Made by a program: the position numbers and the translations under genes. Positions 54,490 through 64,000 of a stretch of DNA of 64,000 nt are shown here, in pieces. Below the pieces are notes generated by a model. It did not search any database and was not told the DNA's origin. It saw only the letters and a list, made by a program, of their open reading frames with translations. The stretch is from Euglena gracilis (taxonomy: Eukaryota; Euglenida; Euglenophyceae; Euglenales), in the NCBI GenBank assembly GCA_039621445.1, contig CP154954.1, forward strand, positions 12,518,716 through 12,582,715, read 5' to 3'. Each line of letters opens with the position of its first letter. Positions within the stretch are counted from its first letter, which is position 1.

Positions 54490-55255
54490 CCCCCCCCCCC
54501 AATATTGATAAAGCTTCACAATTATACAGCTCTGATCAAATGGGCTCTCACACATTAGACATCGAGCTGGCTGCGTGATTGAAGCAATATCAGAGTCAAA
54601 CCGCCCCCTCCCCCACAGGAGTCTTGGTGCTCTGTCCCATTTTGTTTCTGTCAGCCAGTTTCATTCGCTTGGCGTGTGTGCGATCTGTGAGTCCCGGGGT
54701 GAACATATAATATTATAATAAATAATATATAATATTTTTTGAGCTTTTTATCTGCACATTTATTTCTCGTTTTGCTCACAAATAATTTGATTTTCAAGTA
54801 ATTCGCATTTTTAGACCAGATTTCACCCAGAGACCGACACTTTATTTCTTATGTCTTTTTTTTTAGACTTTTGTTCAGTAATTGTAACTTTTTTTCTGCT
54901 TTTCTGTGTGTTGCGGCTCTCTTTTGAAATGCATGCAGTGTTCACCCCCTTTCTGCCGATGAAACGACAATGATTGAGTCTATAAAACAAGCATTTCCAC
55001 CATAATTTTCGAAAAATCCTCTCTGGCTCGGTGCACATGGGAAAGCATCTCATAAGCCTTTCTGCGTCCTCTCTGCAACATTGGGCCTCATTTTGAGGCG
55101 GTGGTACCACTTCCGAACGGCAAAATCGTTTTGATAATCCCACGCACTTTCGTTTCGTTTTCGCCGCTGACCCCGGCGGCGAGGGGGGGTGGGCACCTGG
55201 GATGCTGCGGTCAGAGCCGCCCTTCCCTCCCGCAGCCCCCTGCCCTCCCGCTCCG

Positions 55256-55354
55256 ATGGCAGCCGAGGCCCCCGCCGTGTGGCTGGAGGGTTTCCTGTGG
55301 AAGAAGGGGGCCTCCGTCCTCGATGGGTGGCGCCGCCGCTTCTTCCGCCTGGAG
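55256..55354 (+). CDS. PH-domain protein, exon 1
   Basis: 33 codons from ATG: MAAEAPAVWLEGFLWKKGAS, VLDGWRRRFFRLE, ending GGAG/gtgtgg in phase 0. EGFLWKKG...GWRRRFFRLE is the first two strands of a pleckstrin homology domain (consensus GxLxKKG...WKKRWFVL). PH domains bind phosphoinositides or proteins at membranes. CTCCCGCAG at 55233 could be an acceptor, so this may be an internal exon. Confidence 0.75.
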
Positions 55355-55384
55355 GTGTGGCGGGCATTGCCTTTCTTCCTATCC

Positions 55385-55413
55385 CTGTGCTGTGTTGCGC
55401 TATTTTCTGGTGC

Positions 55414-55489
<76 letters not shown>

Positions 55490-55524
55490 TGAGTTGTTTA
55501 TGTGTGCATGTGCTTGTGTATGTG

Positions 55525-55562
<38 letters not shown>

Positions 55563-55691
55563 GTGTGTGTTGAGTTGTATTTGTCGGAGTGGGCCAGGCC
55601 ATTGCTTGAGGACTCCGGGTGTGGGGTTGGTCCACTGGCTACCCATTTTGCTTGACACTGGAAAAAATGGACTTGCTAGACCTCATTTAGC
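55385..55691 (-). mobile_element. CCAGTGTCAAGC + CA-repeat element, copy 2, inside PH intron 1
   Basis: It is the reverse complement of copy 1's outer parts, nearly base for base over 55590-55691 and again at TGTTGCGCTATTTTCTGGTG. The middle is a long (GT)n. It fills most of the 435-base intron. Confidence 0.65.
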
Positions 55692-55789
55692 CTACCGAGG
55701 CCCCCAGCAATGACTGCATCTTCTTGGGGCAATCCCTGAGCGGCGACACAGCACACCATGGCACTGTCACGTTGCTTCGTGCCACGCAG

Positions 55790-55901
55790 CACGACGGCTG
55801 TCTGGTGTATTTCGCCGAGAACAGCCCGACCCCCCGTGGCAGCATTTCCCTCCAAGGGGCCTTTGTCTACGCCGTCCCACCGATGGGCATTACCATTGAA
55901 G
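55790..55901 (+). CDS. PH-domain protein, exon 2
   Basis: The acceptor is TTCGTGCCACGCAG, phase 0. HDGCLVYFAENSPTPRGSIS, LQGAFVYAVPPMGITIE gives strands 3-4 of the PH fold (consensus ..LxYYKS....KGxIxLxG). It ends TTGAAG/gtagcc in phase 1. An alternative start at 55708 would lengthen the loop. Confidence 0.7.
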
Positions 55902-56388
55902 GTAGCCGTACCCTGGGCAAGTTTTCAGAAGCCTTTCAGTGAGCATTTATGTTGTTCTTATCTTCTACTTGCTATCTTGCTATTGTTCTGTCTTCCACCG
56001 CTTGGCACACCGATCTCTGACGCATTTTTGTTGAATGTGAGTTTTTGTGGCATATTTTTGTGGCATTCAAATGGTTGTATCTCATTACGATACGTAATTC
56101 AAATTTCATTTTTTTTTTAGTGAACAAATCTTTCGTTCGCCTGTTTGTTGTTTGTTTGTTGTTTGTTGTTTTTTTTGACACAAAATGTAATTTTCATCCA
56201 ATTATGCAATTATTTTTATAATTTCAAGTCAATTTCCAGGCAATTGGTTGTTTCCACACAAAATGGATCACCACATGTTGCTTTTGAAGAACGTCCGGTG
56301 CCTTTCAAGGGACTCTTTTCGCAATCTTGGTTTTTTTTTTTTGGCTTCTTCCCAGCATTTCTCTGATCATCAATTGTTGTCCTGTCAG

Positions 56389-56432
56389 GTCCCAAAGTAA
56401 AGCGCCGGTTTGAGTTGCGGGCCGACTCCCTG
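56389..56432 (+). CDS. PH-domain protein, exon 3
   Basis: The acceptor is GTTGTCCTGTCAG; two bases complete Gly, then PKVKRRFELRADSL, ending TCCCTG/gtgttg in phase 0. KRRFELR is the PH strand with the FxL/FEL signature. Confidence 0.6.
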
Positions 56433-57450
56433 GTGTTGCCTCAGTCCCTGCATTTCCACTATTCTGTTATGTGACAGGAATGGCTGTTTGAAAACCACAC
56501 TGTGGTTCTATCGACAGAAGGATTTTGGACCACAGCACACAAGTCACGAATTGTCACAACCAGACACACGGGTGCGGAAGCATTTGAGTTGGGGTGAGTT
56601 AAAACGTATGTGCACTACATGTTGATTTTCCATGCTGGCAGCATTTTCTTTATATTTAAACCCTCCTCTTGCTAACGGAATAATCTTTAAACAAACTTTT
56701 CCTTCCATTTATTATGTGTATGGCCCGCGACACTTTTGGGCAGTGCATTGCCTCCATGCCAGGAAGCTGGACATCACAGTGGTCTGGCAGCCAGCAGCTT
56801 TTTTCCCCCAGCCAGCAGCTCTCTGCGGACCCCTGCGGAGAGTCGATCGAAAACCAAGGTTTTGCAGCCTGGCAGGCTGCACCGAAAAAAAAATTGAAAT
56901 GGGGGTCAAACTTGGCCAATAATGGCGTTTTTTGGTGGGTTTTTGAATGTTCACCTCAGAGTTTTTGCTGAGAAGATTTATTCCACCTGGATTTATACTT
57001 TTGCTTGTTTTTTTGGGTGCCAAACGGTTCAATAACACCTTGTTAAGGGTTCCCAATACCTCCCCCGGGGGGGGGGGCTTGCATTACAGCTAGTCCATTT
57101 TTGACGTCTGGAAATCCTGTATGACCCACCTGGGGGGATCCACTAATAAACCTAAGCGGGCCCCGGCTGCTAGCTTGCATCTTTTGTTTTTCGGCCGGGC
57201 GGTTTCCGAAATTCCCCGTTCCCAGTCGCATTCGGTGAGTTGTGTCCCCCCCCCCCCCCGTGCCGCTGTGGTGTCTCCTGCGCTGTCCCGCGCGTTGTAG
57301 CGGGGCTGGTCCGAAGCCAGCAGCTGTTCTCGATTGGCAGTCAGCACCCCGCCCTGCTGGAAGCACGGCTGCACTTATCGCGGATTGCTTTTTTTATTTG
57401 GACCCTGCGCTTGCAGTGCCGGGCTTCTATTAGGGGGGTTTATGCCGCAG

Positions 57451-57560
57451 CTGACCCCTGTGCTGGGGCCGCAGGAGGAGCAGCGCCGGTGGGTGGCTGT
57501 GCTGACCAGCGCCCAACACCTCCCCGAGGCCTCGACGCTGCCCGCCCCCACCGTTAGCCC
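57451..57560 (+). CDS. PH-domain protein, exon 4
   Basis: The acceptor is GGTTTATGCCGCAG, phase 0. LTPVLGPQEEQRRWVAVLTS, AQHLPEASTLPAPT holds the C-terminal PH helix with its invariant Trp (EEQRRWVAVL). A Pro/Ser tail follows. The donor may be GTTAGC or GTGTGA (to about 57590). Confidence 0.65.
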
Positions 57561-58026
57561 CAGTGGCCTCTACCCATCCATCGACGGTGTGATACCGGGG
57601 GGTGGGGGGGCTTGAACAAAAAATAATGTTTTGGGAAGACCTCTGTACGATATTTTGCTAAGGGTTTTAAGGATCCGGCCAGGAAAATTTTAAAACGCTT
57701 TTTTTTTCTTTGGCGCTTCGCGGGAATCCTTGGAATGCTCCAAAACGCCTGTCAGAAGATACATTGATCATCCAAACTGAAAAATGTGTGTTCTTTAGTT
57801 TGTTTTCGTCTTTGAAGTTTGGTATTTCCTCAAGTTTTGAATGCTTGATTTGGGTAATCCTCAATATTTTTTCAACTATGCATTCTGCTGATTTTCCACA
57901 TTCACACCCAATTTAAGCAGGCCTCCAGAATTGGATTTTTTCCCAACGGCAATTGTTCCCGGTCAGATCCTCCCCACCACGGTACTTATTTGTCCTACTT
58001 GGTTTTTAAAAATTAATTTACTTCTG

Positions 58027-58419
58027 TTACCAATAAATACCCTTGAGTACCCTTGCGTATCCTTTCTGCGATAGCCTGTGATTTCTTCTTTTTCTCGGGG
58101 TCCGATTTGGTATATGATCCTGGGGTTGGAAACGTGCCATTCCCCCCTTTTGGTGTATTACTCGTCGCAGAAGGAGAATGAGATTACTTATTTTTGTTCC
58201 AGGCAGGAGTGATATTGAGATGCTTTCCCCCCTTCCTCCAGGGGTGTTTGACTGACCCTGTCTGATGGTTTCATGCATGGACCCATGACATGCTGTTCTG
58301 TTCTGCAGTCCATGGCAGCATAGATCCCCACCCCATCCTATCCTAACAGATCTGGAGGACCCTTCCCCCACATGCAGGCGTCTGCATCGAATCTTATCGC
58401 CCTCTGTATGGTTGTGCAT
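58027..58419 (-). CDS. uncharacterised minus-strand open frame, 130 codons
   Basis: The frame opens MHNHTEGDKIRCRRLHVGEG and ends KGYARVLKGIYW. Composition is mixed and not low-complexity, which is rare for frames of this length here. No splice or promoter evidence; opposite strand to all other genes. Confidence 0.2.
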   Translation of the reverse strand: MHNHTEGDKIRCRRLHVGEGSSRSVRIGWGGDLCCHGLQNRTACHGSMHETIRQGQSNTPGGRGESISISLLPGTKISNLILLLRRVIHQKGGMARFQPQDHIPNRTPRKRRNHRLSQKGYARVLKGIYW

Positions 58420-58440
58420 GTTTTTTCATATCCTTTTTGA

Positions 58441-58559
58441 ATAAGAAAATTTCATTTTCTTATCCATTTGGCACGCTTTGTTATTGCGGTGGTCTGGCTG
58501 ATGGGGTTGAGTGTGGACCAGACTGTTGCTCAAGGGTTTGCAGTACCCCCATTTCCCGG
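58441..58559 (+). CDS. hAT-like gene, exon (first found)
   Basis: The frame LIHLARFVIAVVWLMGLSVD, QTVAQGFAVPPFP ends CCCGG/gtgggg in phase 2. LSVDQTVAQGFAV is weakly like the S-x-x-x-ER-x-FS stretch of hAT transposase dimerisation domains, but the ER is not kept. The next exon joins in phase. Confidence 0.4.
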
Positions 58560-58690
58560 GTGGGGGATATGCAACTTGCATAATTTGCAATTTTTTTTGC
58601 ATAATCAAGTTTTTCCGAAACTTGCATTTTTTGCATTTTTTGCATTTTTTTTTGCATAAAATATTTTGCCCAGGAATAATTTTTTTGTAG
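58560..58690 (+). repeat. intron made of the TGCATAATTTGCAT repeat family
   Basis: The 131-base intron runs from GTGGGGGATATGCAACTTGC to AATTTTTTTGTAG. It matches the repeat at 5992-6066 closely (ATGCAACTTGCATAATTTGC, TGCATAAAATATTTTGCCC). The element thus carries the splice sites or inserted to form them; the exons join in phase across it. Confidence 0.6.
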
Positions 58691-58811
58691 TTTGTCGCGC
58701 TATTATGATACCAAGTTGCGTTCCACGTTGTGCAATGAAACGCGACGTGCTGCCGCTTTATTGATGTTCAATGGTGACCTGGAGGACAATTTGCTTGGAC
58801 TGGACATGCAG
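58691..58811 (+). CDS. hAT-like gene, exon 2
   Basis: One base completes Gly, then LSRYYDTKLRSTLCNETRRA, AALLMFNGDLEDNLLGLDMQ, ending ATGCAG/gtgcca in phase 0. LRSTL...ETRRAAALLMFNGDLED resembles the end of hAT dimerisation domains (LRSTM...ERLxxLALLxIxxDI). Such domains pair transposase subunits. Domesticated host copies are common, so function is open. Confidence 0.5.
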
Positions 58812-58889
58812 GTGCCATTCATGTTCATTTTCAAAGCTTCAGTGCTTGCTGTTTGGTGAGGTGGTCTTCATTTTTTTGGAACAACATGA

Positions 58890-59360
<471 letters not shown>

Positions 59361-59383
59361 TCCGCGGCTGATGCCTGTTGCCA

Positions 59384-59418
59384 GAATCAGCTGCAGATGA
59401 ACCACCACCCTCGCATGG
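59384..59418 (+). CDS. hAT-like gene, exon 3 (35 bases)
   Basis: The acceptor is GATGCCTGTTGCCAG, phase 0: NQLQMNHHPRM plus two bases, ending CATGGT/gtgcgg. The other donor (CATG/gtgtgc) would leave phase 0. Confidence 0.4.
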
Positions 59419-59539
59419 TGTGCGGGCTGTCCTTGTTGTCTTTTTCTCCCTTTCCATTCTCGCTGTGTGAAATATATTATAATTGTACATCTTACTTTTT
59501 TCCATTTGTTTATGGCATAGCCAACACGTCAATAACAAG

Positions 59540-59611
59540 CCAATATTTGCCTTATCGTGACTGGTTTTTTGAACTGGACAGTGACCCCGGACACAAAAAG
59601 AACCTTGCTTG
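59540..59611 (+). CDS. hAT-like gene, exon 4
   Basis: QYLPYRDWFFELDSDPGHKK, NLA ends GCTTG/gtaagc, one of the best donors in the window, phase 2. The acceptor is AATAACAAG (weak) or the better GGCATAG at 59520, which would break phase with exon 3. Confidence 0.5.
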
Positions 59612-59939
59612 GTAAGCCGCGCCCCATTCTACCCCCGGGGTCCAGCCAACAAGCACCTTTTTTTAGCCAACAGCTCCCAGCTGAAAATATTTTTGCGCGA
59701 ACCCAAAAACCAGCCAATCAGTCGCTTCGAAAACCAGTCATCCCCAAACCCAGGGTGGGGGGGGGGTTCGAAGCAAATGGTATGGTCAGGGGGACAACTG
59801 GGGGAAAAGCACCACAAACCACCATTCTCTCATTATTTTTAATTGATGAAGAAGAGATGCAAAATTTGGAGTTTTGGGACATGTGTTTTATGGTTTCTCC
59901 AAAAAAAAAACTTGGGGAAACAATTCCTTCCAAAAACAG

Positions 59940-60006
59940 GTTTCATTTTTGGCTGGATGCCACAAACCCACCAGGCAAAAAGGAAGCACATTCAGGAAAA
60001 TATTAG
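59940..60006 (+). CDS. hAT-like gene, terminal exon
   Basis: The acceptor is CCTTCCAAAAACAG; one base completes Trp, then FHFWLDATNPPGKKEAHSGK, Y and TAG (60004-60006). The product's last 55 residues match nothing I recognise. Confidence 0.45.
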
Positions 60007-60075
60007 GGGGAAAGCATATTGTAGGGGGGTGCAGTCAATGGGAACGGGAATGTGATTCTCTCAGGCCAGTGTCTC

Positions 60076-60270
60076 AGGTTTGCATCCGCCCTGTGGTGGA
60101 CGTGTCCTCATCGCCAAATGGAAAACTTGCGGAGCCAGCCACAGAACCCCCCTTCCCAGGGGCTTGAAGCGCGGACTGTCTTGCTTCATGGAAATTCAGG
60201 GGAGCACTGTCTCACCTCCGGCAGCAAAGTCCGTTTGCTGCCCTTTGAAATTCAAGTGCACAACACGGTC
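60076..60270 (+). CDS. possible exon
   Basis: After GTGTCTCAG a frame has LEARTVLLHGNSGEHCLTSG and SKVRLLPFEIQ, ending TTCAA/gtgcac. A second frame (VCIRPVVDVSSSPNGKLAEP) overlaps its start. Only one can be right. Confidence 0.3.
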
Positions 60271-60889
60271 ATATCAGTTTATGTTGCAGTTTTTTTTGTG
60301 GAGGTGACTATATTCTAGCTTGTTCAATCTGCCAATTAACAAACCAAGCCAACTTATAGCTGCTGAGCATTATTGTCTGTAACTCGGAAAACCAATTGCT
60401 TCAGAATCCTAATAATCCCCCCCCCCCCTGTGGGTTGGCAACCATGGGCAACCAAAATCCCTCAAAAGCAACCAATTTTGGCAACAAAATGGGCTGAAAT
60501 AGCGCTGAAATGTAGTTGAATCCTACCGAAAAAAGTTCGGCGCTTGAAAAAAATGGCTGTTTTGTTACTTTTTCTGGGTTTTCACCTCAAAATTTTGGCC
60601 AAAAAAGTCCAACCAAGCTGGATTTGGGCTGTTCTCAGGTGGCAGCTGGATGACCTTGATATTTCCCCCCCCTTTCCTCAGGGGGTTGGACAGGCACCTG
60701 AATGAAATGTGAATGTGAATGTGAATGTGAATCCGCTTCTTATAGCCCCAAAATCTCAGCAACAAGTTGCCTTAATTTAGGTGTGAGCCAATCGGCCCGA
60801 AGGGTTGCTTGAATTTGGGGTTGCTTAAATTTGAACAAAATGGTCGATTAAAAAAGTGTTGGCCTGCGGGAGGTAACACTCTTCTGGAG

Positions 60890-60950
60890 GAGAAATGCCT
60901 GTTTTGCCGCATCATCGTCTCAAACAGCGAATTGACCAGAATAATGAACG
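60890..60950 (+). CDS. possible exon with CxxC
   Basis: The frame EEKCLFCRIIVSNSELTRIM, ND ends CGACA/gttatg. CLFCRII recalls the N-terminus of HIT-family hydrolases (CxFCxII), but the His triad was not found. Confidence 0.25.
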
Positions 60951-61206
60951 ACAGTTATGACATTTCCCTCTTCCATGCTTTTTTTTTCAGCGGATAATTA
61001 TTTTAAAAAAATTGATAGTTATTTATAATATTTTTTTTTGAATAATTAACAGTCAATTTCATTTTTTTGAATTGATACAAATAAAAAATGTCATCAAAAT
61101 TTGAATAATGTTTTTTTGGGGGGGGGCGATTAGTGCCCTGCGTTGTTAGCACCTAAAGCCAGTTCAAAATGCCACAGCCCATCTCAGGGTCGCCCTCGCC
61201 TCGCAG

Positions 61207-61309
61207 AGGCCACGGCAGCCCCGGCGGACCGCCTCGCCAAGTTCGTGGGGCAGCGACTGCCGGCGTGGGCCGTGGCCGCCGCACAGCGGCTGCCCGCCCG
61301 CCCTTTTTG
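61207..61309 (+). CDS. exon, helical, GC-rich
   Basis: The acceptor is GCCCTCGCCTCGCAG. The frame ATAAPADRLAKFVGQRLPAW, AVAAAQRLPARPF reaches TGA at 61307; a GT donor (CCGGC/gtgggc) is inside. It has the same GC-rich codon style as the PH exons, possibly the same gene. Confidence 0.4.
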
Positions 61310-61484
61310 ATGGCCGCGGGGCTCCGCCTCCGCCACACCGGCTGGCTGGGGTCGAGACCGCGGAGTGTGGGCGCCGGGACTTGTGCGGCACGCGCACTCG
61401 AGTGGCTGCCGGCAGATTTCATTATAATTCAGAAGACTCCACCCCCCCCCCCCCCAGGGGGGTTGGGTGTGTGGGTTGGTCTCG

Positions 61485-61640
61485 GGCCAGGGGGGGGGGG
61501 TCATTTTCCACTCTGAAAAAACCAGTCGGTCACTTTTTCCTAAGAACCAGTCAGTCAGTCAGGGGAGGCCACTCTTGAATTTGTTTATGTTGGCAAGGCA
61601 CCATGGTGACACAATGACATTAAAGGTATGTTCTCATGTG
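61485..61640 (-). repeat. GACTGACTGGTTTT family, inverted copy
   Basis: Reverse complement of 51095-51250, including AACCAGTCAGTCAG, GGCCACTCTTGAAT and GGCAAGGCACCATGGTGA-like ends. Confidence 0.6.
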
Positions 61641-61837
61641 TGGCCCAAATTGAGAAAAAGGAGGCATAATTCTATCAGAAGAATGGTCACACAAATGTCC
61701 TCGAGTTTGCTTATTCCTTCATTATGAACATTTGCCAAAAAGTCTCAAAAAATTACCAAAAATTTCCGGCGCCTTTGCCCAGCCAGTTTTCATTTTCGGG
61801 CCTACCCCACCTCTGGGGCAGGGGTTTTTTAAGGCCC

Positions 61838-61990
61838 CCCCCCCCCCACCCACCTACCCTCTGGGGGGGGGGCCGCCCCCGGGGAGGGGTCCCGGGTGAT
61901 CCACCCATTTCCCCTCGAAAATGGCCAAAATTGCGAAAAATGCCAAAAATGCCAAAAATAGCACCTTTGTCAAAAATTCAAAAAGTATCC
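61838..61990 (-). repeat. GTGCTATTTTTAGCA family, inverted copy 3
   Basis: AAAAATAGCACCTTTGTC and GGGGTCCCGGGTGATCC in reverse order relative to 52290-52430. Confidence 0.5.
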
Positions 61991-62479
61991 TCACTCCCCT
62001 GCAGGGGGCCCCCCAGGGGGGGGGGGGGCTCAGCCGGACCCCCCCCCAGGGGACCTCCCGGGGGGAGGTCCCAGGACGGAGGCCTGGGTGTAGGTTTTTA
62101 ACTTTTTTGTGAGAAATGTTTTTAATAATGGCCCAATTTTTACGGGCCCCCCCGGGGTCCCTTGGGGGACTTTAAAAGAGGTTTGGCTGTCGTTCCGTAA
62201 CTGTTGCATTTCCTTTTCTTGGTGTGGGATGTGAGTTTTTGACTTCGTTCAGAGGTGAGTGAGTGGGTTCCAGCCGAACTGCCTGCTGACCTGTCTGTTT
62301 ATACCATTAACTTTTTTTTCTGTATTTGCTTAATTGTTTGGGGGATCATTGGTCACCACAGCTGCAAGGTCTGTTCCTCCCTACCCCTGGCTGGTGAGAC
62401 ACCAGAATTGTTTCAAAAAAGTCAAAATCCAAAATTTTTTTGCCATTTGTCGCTTCAGCTGGAGCTCACCTTTTTCCAG

Positions 62480-62660
62480 CCTCGGTCCCCCAACGGCGTG
62501 GTTGGGCCCAGACGATCAGGGATGCCTTCTGCTCTCGCAGCATTATGCCCCCCCGATGGCACCCTTCGCCAGGACGGACCCATTACCCCCCATCGCAGCC
62601 CCGCAATCGTTCCGCTCTAACCCTTGGGCCGCGGCGCAGCGACCGCAGCCGCGGGCCTAG
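62480..62660 (+). CDS. terminal exon, Pro/Ala-rich tail
   Basis: The acceptor is CACCTTTTTCCAG. The frame PPTAWLGPDDQGCLLLSQHY, APPMAPFARTDPLPPIAAPQ, SFRSNPWAAAQRPQPRA stops at TAG (62658-62660). It could be the end of the PH gene. Confidence 0.4.
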
Positions 62661-62819
62661 AGGAGCAGCGAGGCCCCTCCTTTCGCCCGCTGCCTGTCGG
62701 AAAGCTTCGCGGGTCCAATTCCCTGGCCGTTTCAAGGGGTGCAATTACTTGTGCCCCCCCCCCCCCTGTCCGACCACCCCCTGGTGCGTTTACCACAAAT
62801 CATTGGTCATAAGCCAAGA

Positions 62820-63120
62820 AGAGAGGCGCCTGCTGCGTCTCTGGATTCACCAATATATTTCATTAGAAAGTGTGTGCAGCAAGTATGCTGGTCAAGTGCA
62901 GATGAGACCAACGGTGCAGTCCGTAGTTGGGGCGTCAAAAACAATCCGCTCCAGTGTACCTTTTGCACTCCGTTCGCCCGCACCTTGCTGATTCCCCGCT
63001 TCGGTCTTCATCTGTGGTTGATGCCTCCTTCCCCTCTGCAAGTTTCCATTATCTTTTTGGTGGCTACACCCGACACCCACATATTTGGGCAATCTTTGAA
63101 AAGAACGATCATTGAACGTT
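62820..63120 (+). CDS. possible exons, uncertain frame
   Basis: The frame SQEERRLLRLWIHQYISLES, VCSKYAGQVQMRPTVQSVVG, ASKTIRS (62815-62950) looks coding. Another, SASFHYLFGGYTRHPHIWAI, FEKND, ends at a stop near 63114. Boundaries not resolved. Confidence 0.3.
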
Positions 63121-63322
63121 TGTAAATCAGTACAATGATGAAGCAAAGCATTTTGAATTTTTTTTGTGGTGCTAATTTTATTTGGGCACATTTTCTTCGG
63201 GCCTTCAGAATTTGGGCACGTGATTTCCTCCCATTCAAAATTGTGGGTTCTCCATCACTCCGTCCGCTTGAACCACTCCACGCACCAGGCTGCAATAATA
63301 CCTACATCTTTAATCCTTCCAG

Positions 63323-63440
63323 GAGCTGGCCTGCCCTCATCATCGGCGATCCCTTCTTCTTGCGCCATTGTACGTTGTACTGGCCAGGACACCCGGACAA
63401 TCCACTAATATTTTTGAGCTTCTGGCTTGCAACGTTAGGG
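63323..63440 (+). CDS. possible exon
   Basis: The acceptor is TTTAATCCTTCCAG. The frame SWPALIIGDPFFLRHCTLYW, PGHPDNPLIFLSFWLATL. No clear donor. No gene was identified from here to the window end. Confidence 0.3.
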
Positions 63441-64000
63441 GGGAGGGGAGGCGGCTACATTCGTGTGCGCATGAAAAATATGTCTGTTCAATTGTGTGTT
63501 TTTTTGGAGGCCAAAAGTGCTTCCAGTAGCTTTCAATGGCGTGGTTATGTGTTGCTGCTGAATCAGAAAGAGTGGTGTTTGAAGAGCCCTGGAGCACTGT
63601 GAACAATGCGGATGAGTAAGATCATATTATGTACATATTGCAAGCAAAGTCTTTTTTAGGGTTCGACTATTAAAAACAAGGTGTACTTTATTTTTGCAAG
63701 ATGTATGGTTTACGGCAGTTGAGTTAAATACCAAGTATTTGAAATTTTTCCCAGCGTTGTGTTTTCGGCAGTTTATTTGAATGTGTAATCTCGAAAAATT
63801 GTCACATAAAACTCTCCAAGAAATGTGAATAATTTTTTTTATGTTTGGTATGATGGCAAGCAAATTCTGCTTGTTTGTTGTTAACAGTTTTCCTTCTATC
63901 CCCCTGCTTGGTTCCCTTGTTGATCACATAGTTTGTGAGAGTCGACCTTGTCTTTGCAGTGTCTCCTTTCTTTCCCTGTAACTCAATGTCAGATGATGAG

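Overview
This window looks like nuclear DNA of a eukaryote, most likely a microbial one (alga or protist) with a repeat-rich, intron-rich genome. There are no bacterial-style operons and no long intact reading frames. Coding signal comes as short islands of about 16 to 300 bases. Most are GC-rich with GC-ending codons, and most sit between a pyrimidine tract (often a pure run of 10 or more C) ending in CAG and a GT donor. The lineage cannot be named from the sequence. Exon boundaries below were read by eye and can be off by one splice site.

Region by region. (1) 94-269 is the last exon of a gene entering from the left. (2) About 567-13750, and probably on to 35330, holds some 30 GC-rich plus-strand exons. 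Many encode leucine/alanine-rich amphipathic helices of armadillo/HEAT or similar alpha-solenoid type. Five consecutive exons (2807-6678) join with matching codon phase. (3) 14210-15830 is an extreme C/T tract; 15840-18720 is a mosaic of fold-back repeats; about 19277-20560 is a decayed gag region of a retrotransposon with two CCHC zinc knuckles. (4) 31629-33100 is a large microsatellite block. (5) 34749-44151 has lower-GC exons: an isolated Cys-rich exon, a one-TM exon (MAPEG-like possibility) and a five-exon gene at 43383-44151 whose phases all agree. Between them lies a nest of DNA transposon remnants (39785-42160). (6) 48396-53023 is a Lys/Arg-rich, probably nuclear, protein gene of about seven exons. 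(7) 55256-57600 encodes a PH domain split over four exons and may run on to 62660. A lower-GC gene at 58441-60006, with weak similarity to the hAT transposase C-terminus, lies inside that interval.

The most striking property is the repeats. At least ten dispersed families have termini rich in C-runs and G-runs, and many are inverted-repeat or fold-back. In two genes an intron consists almost wholly of one family, with the element ends at the splice sites and the reading phase preserved across it (58560-58690 and 48628-48894). That is the pattern expected of introner-like elements, transposons that make introns. The families also share a recurrent GGCGC/GCGCC mini-hairpin. One short hairpin occurs twice with compensating stem changes.
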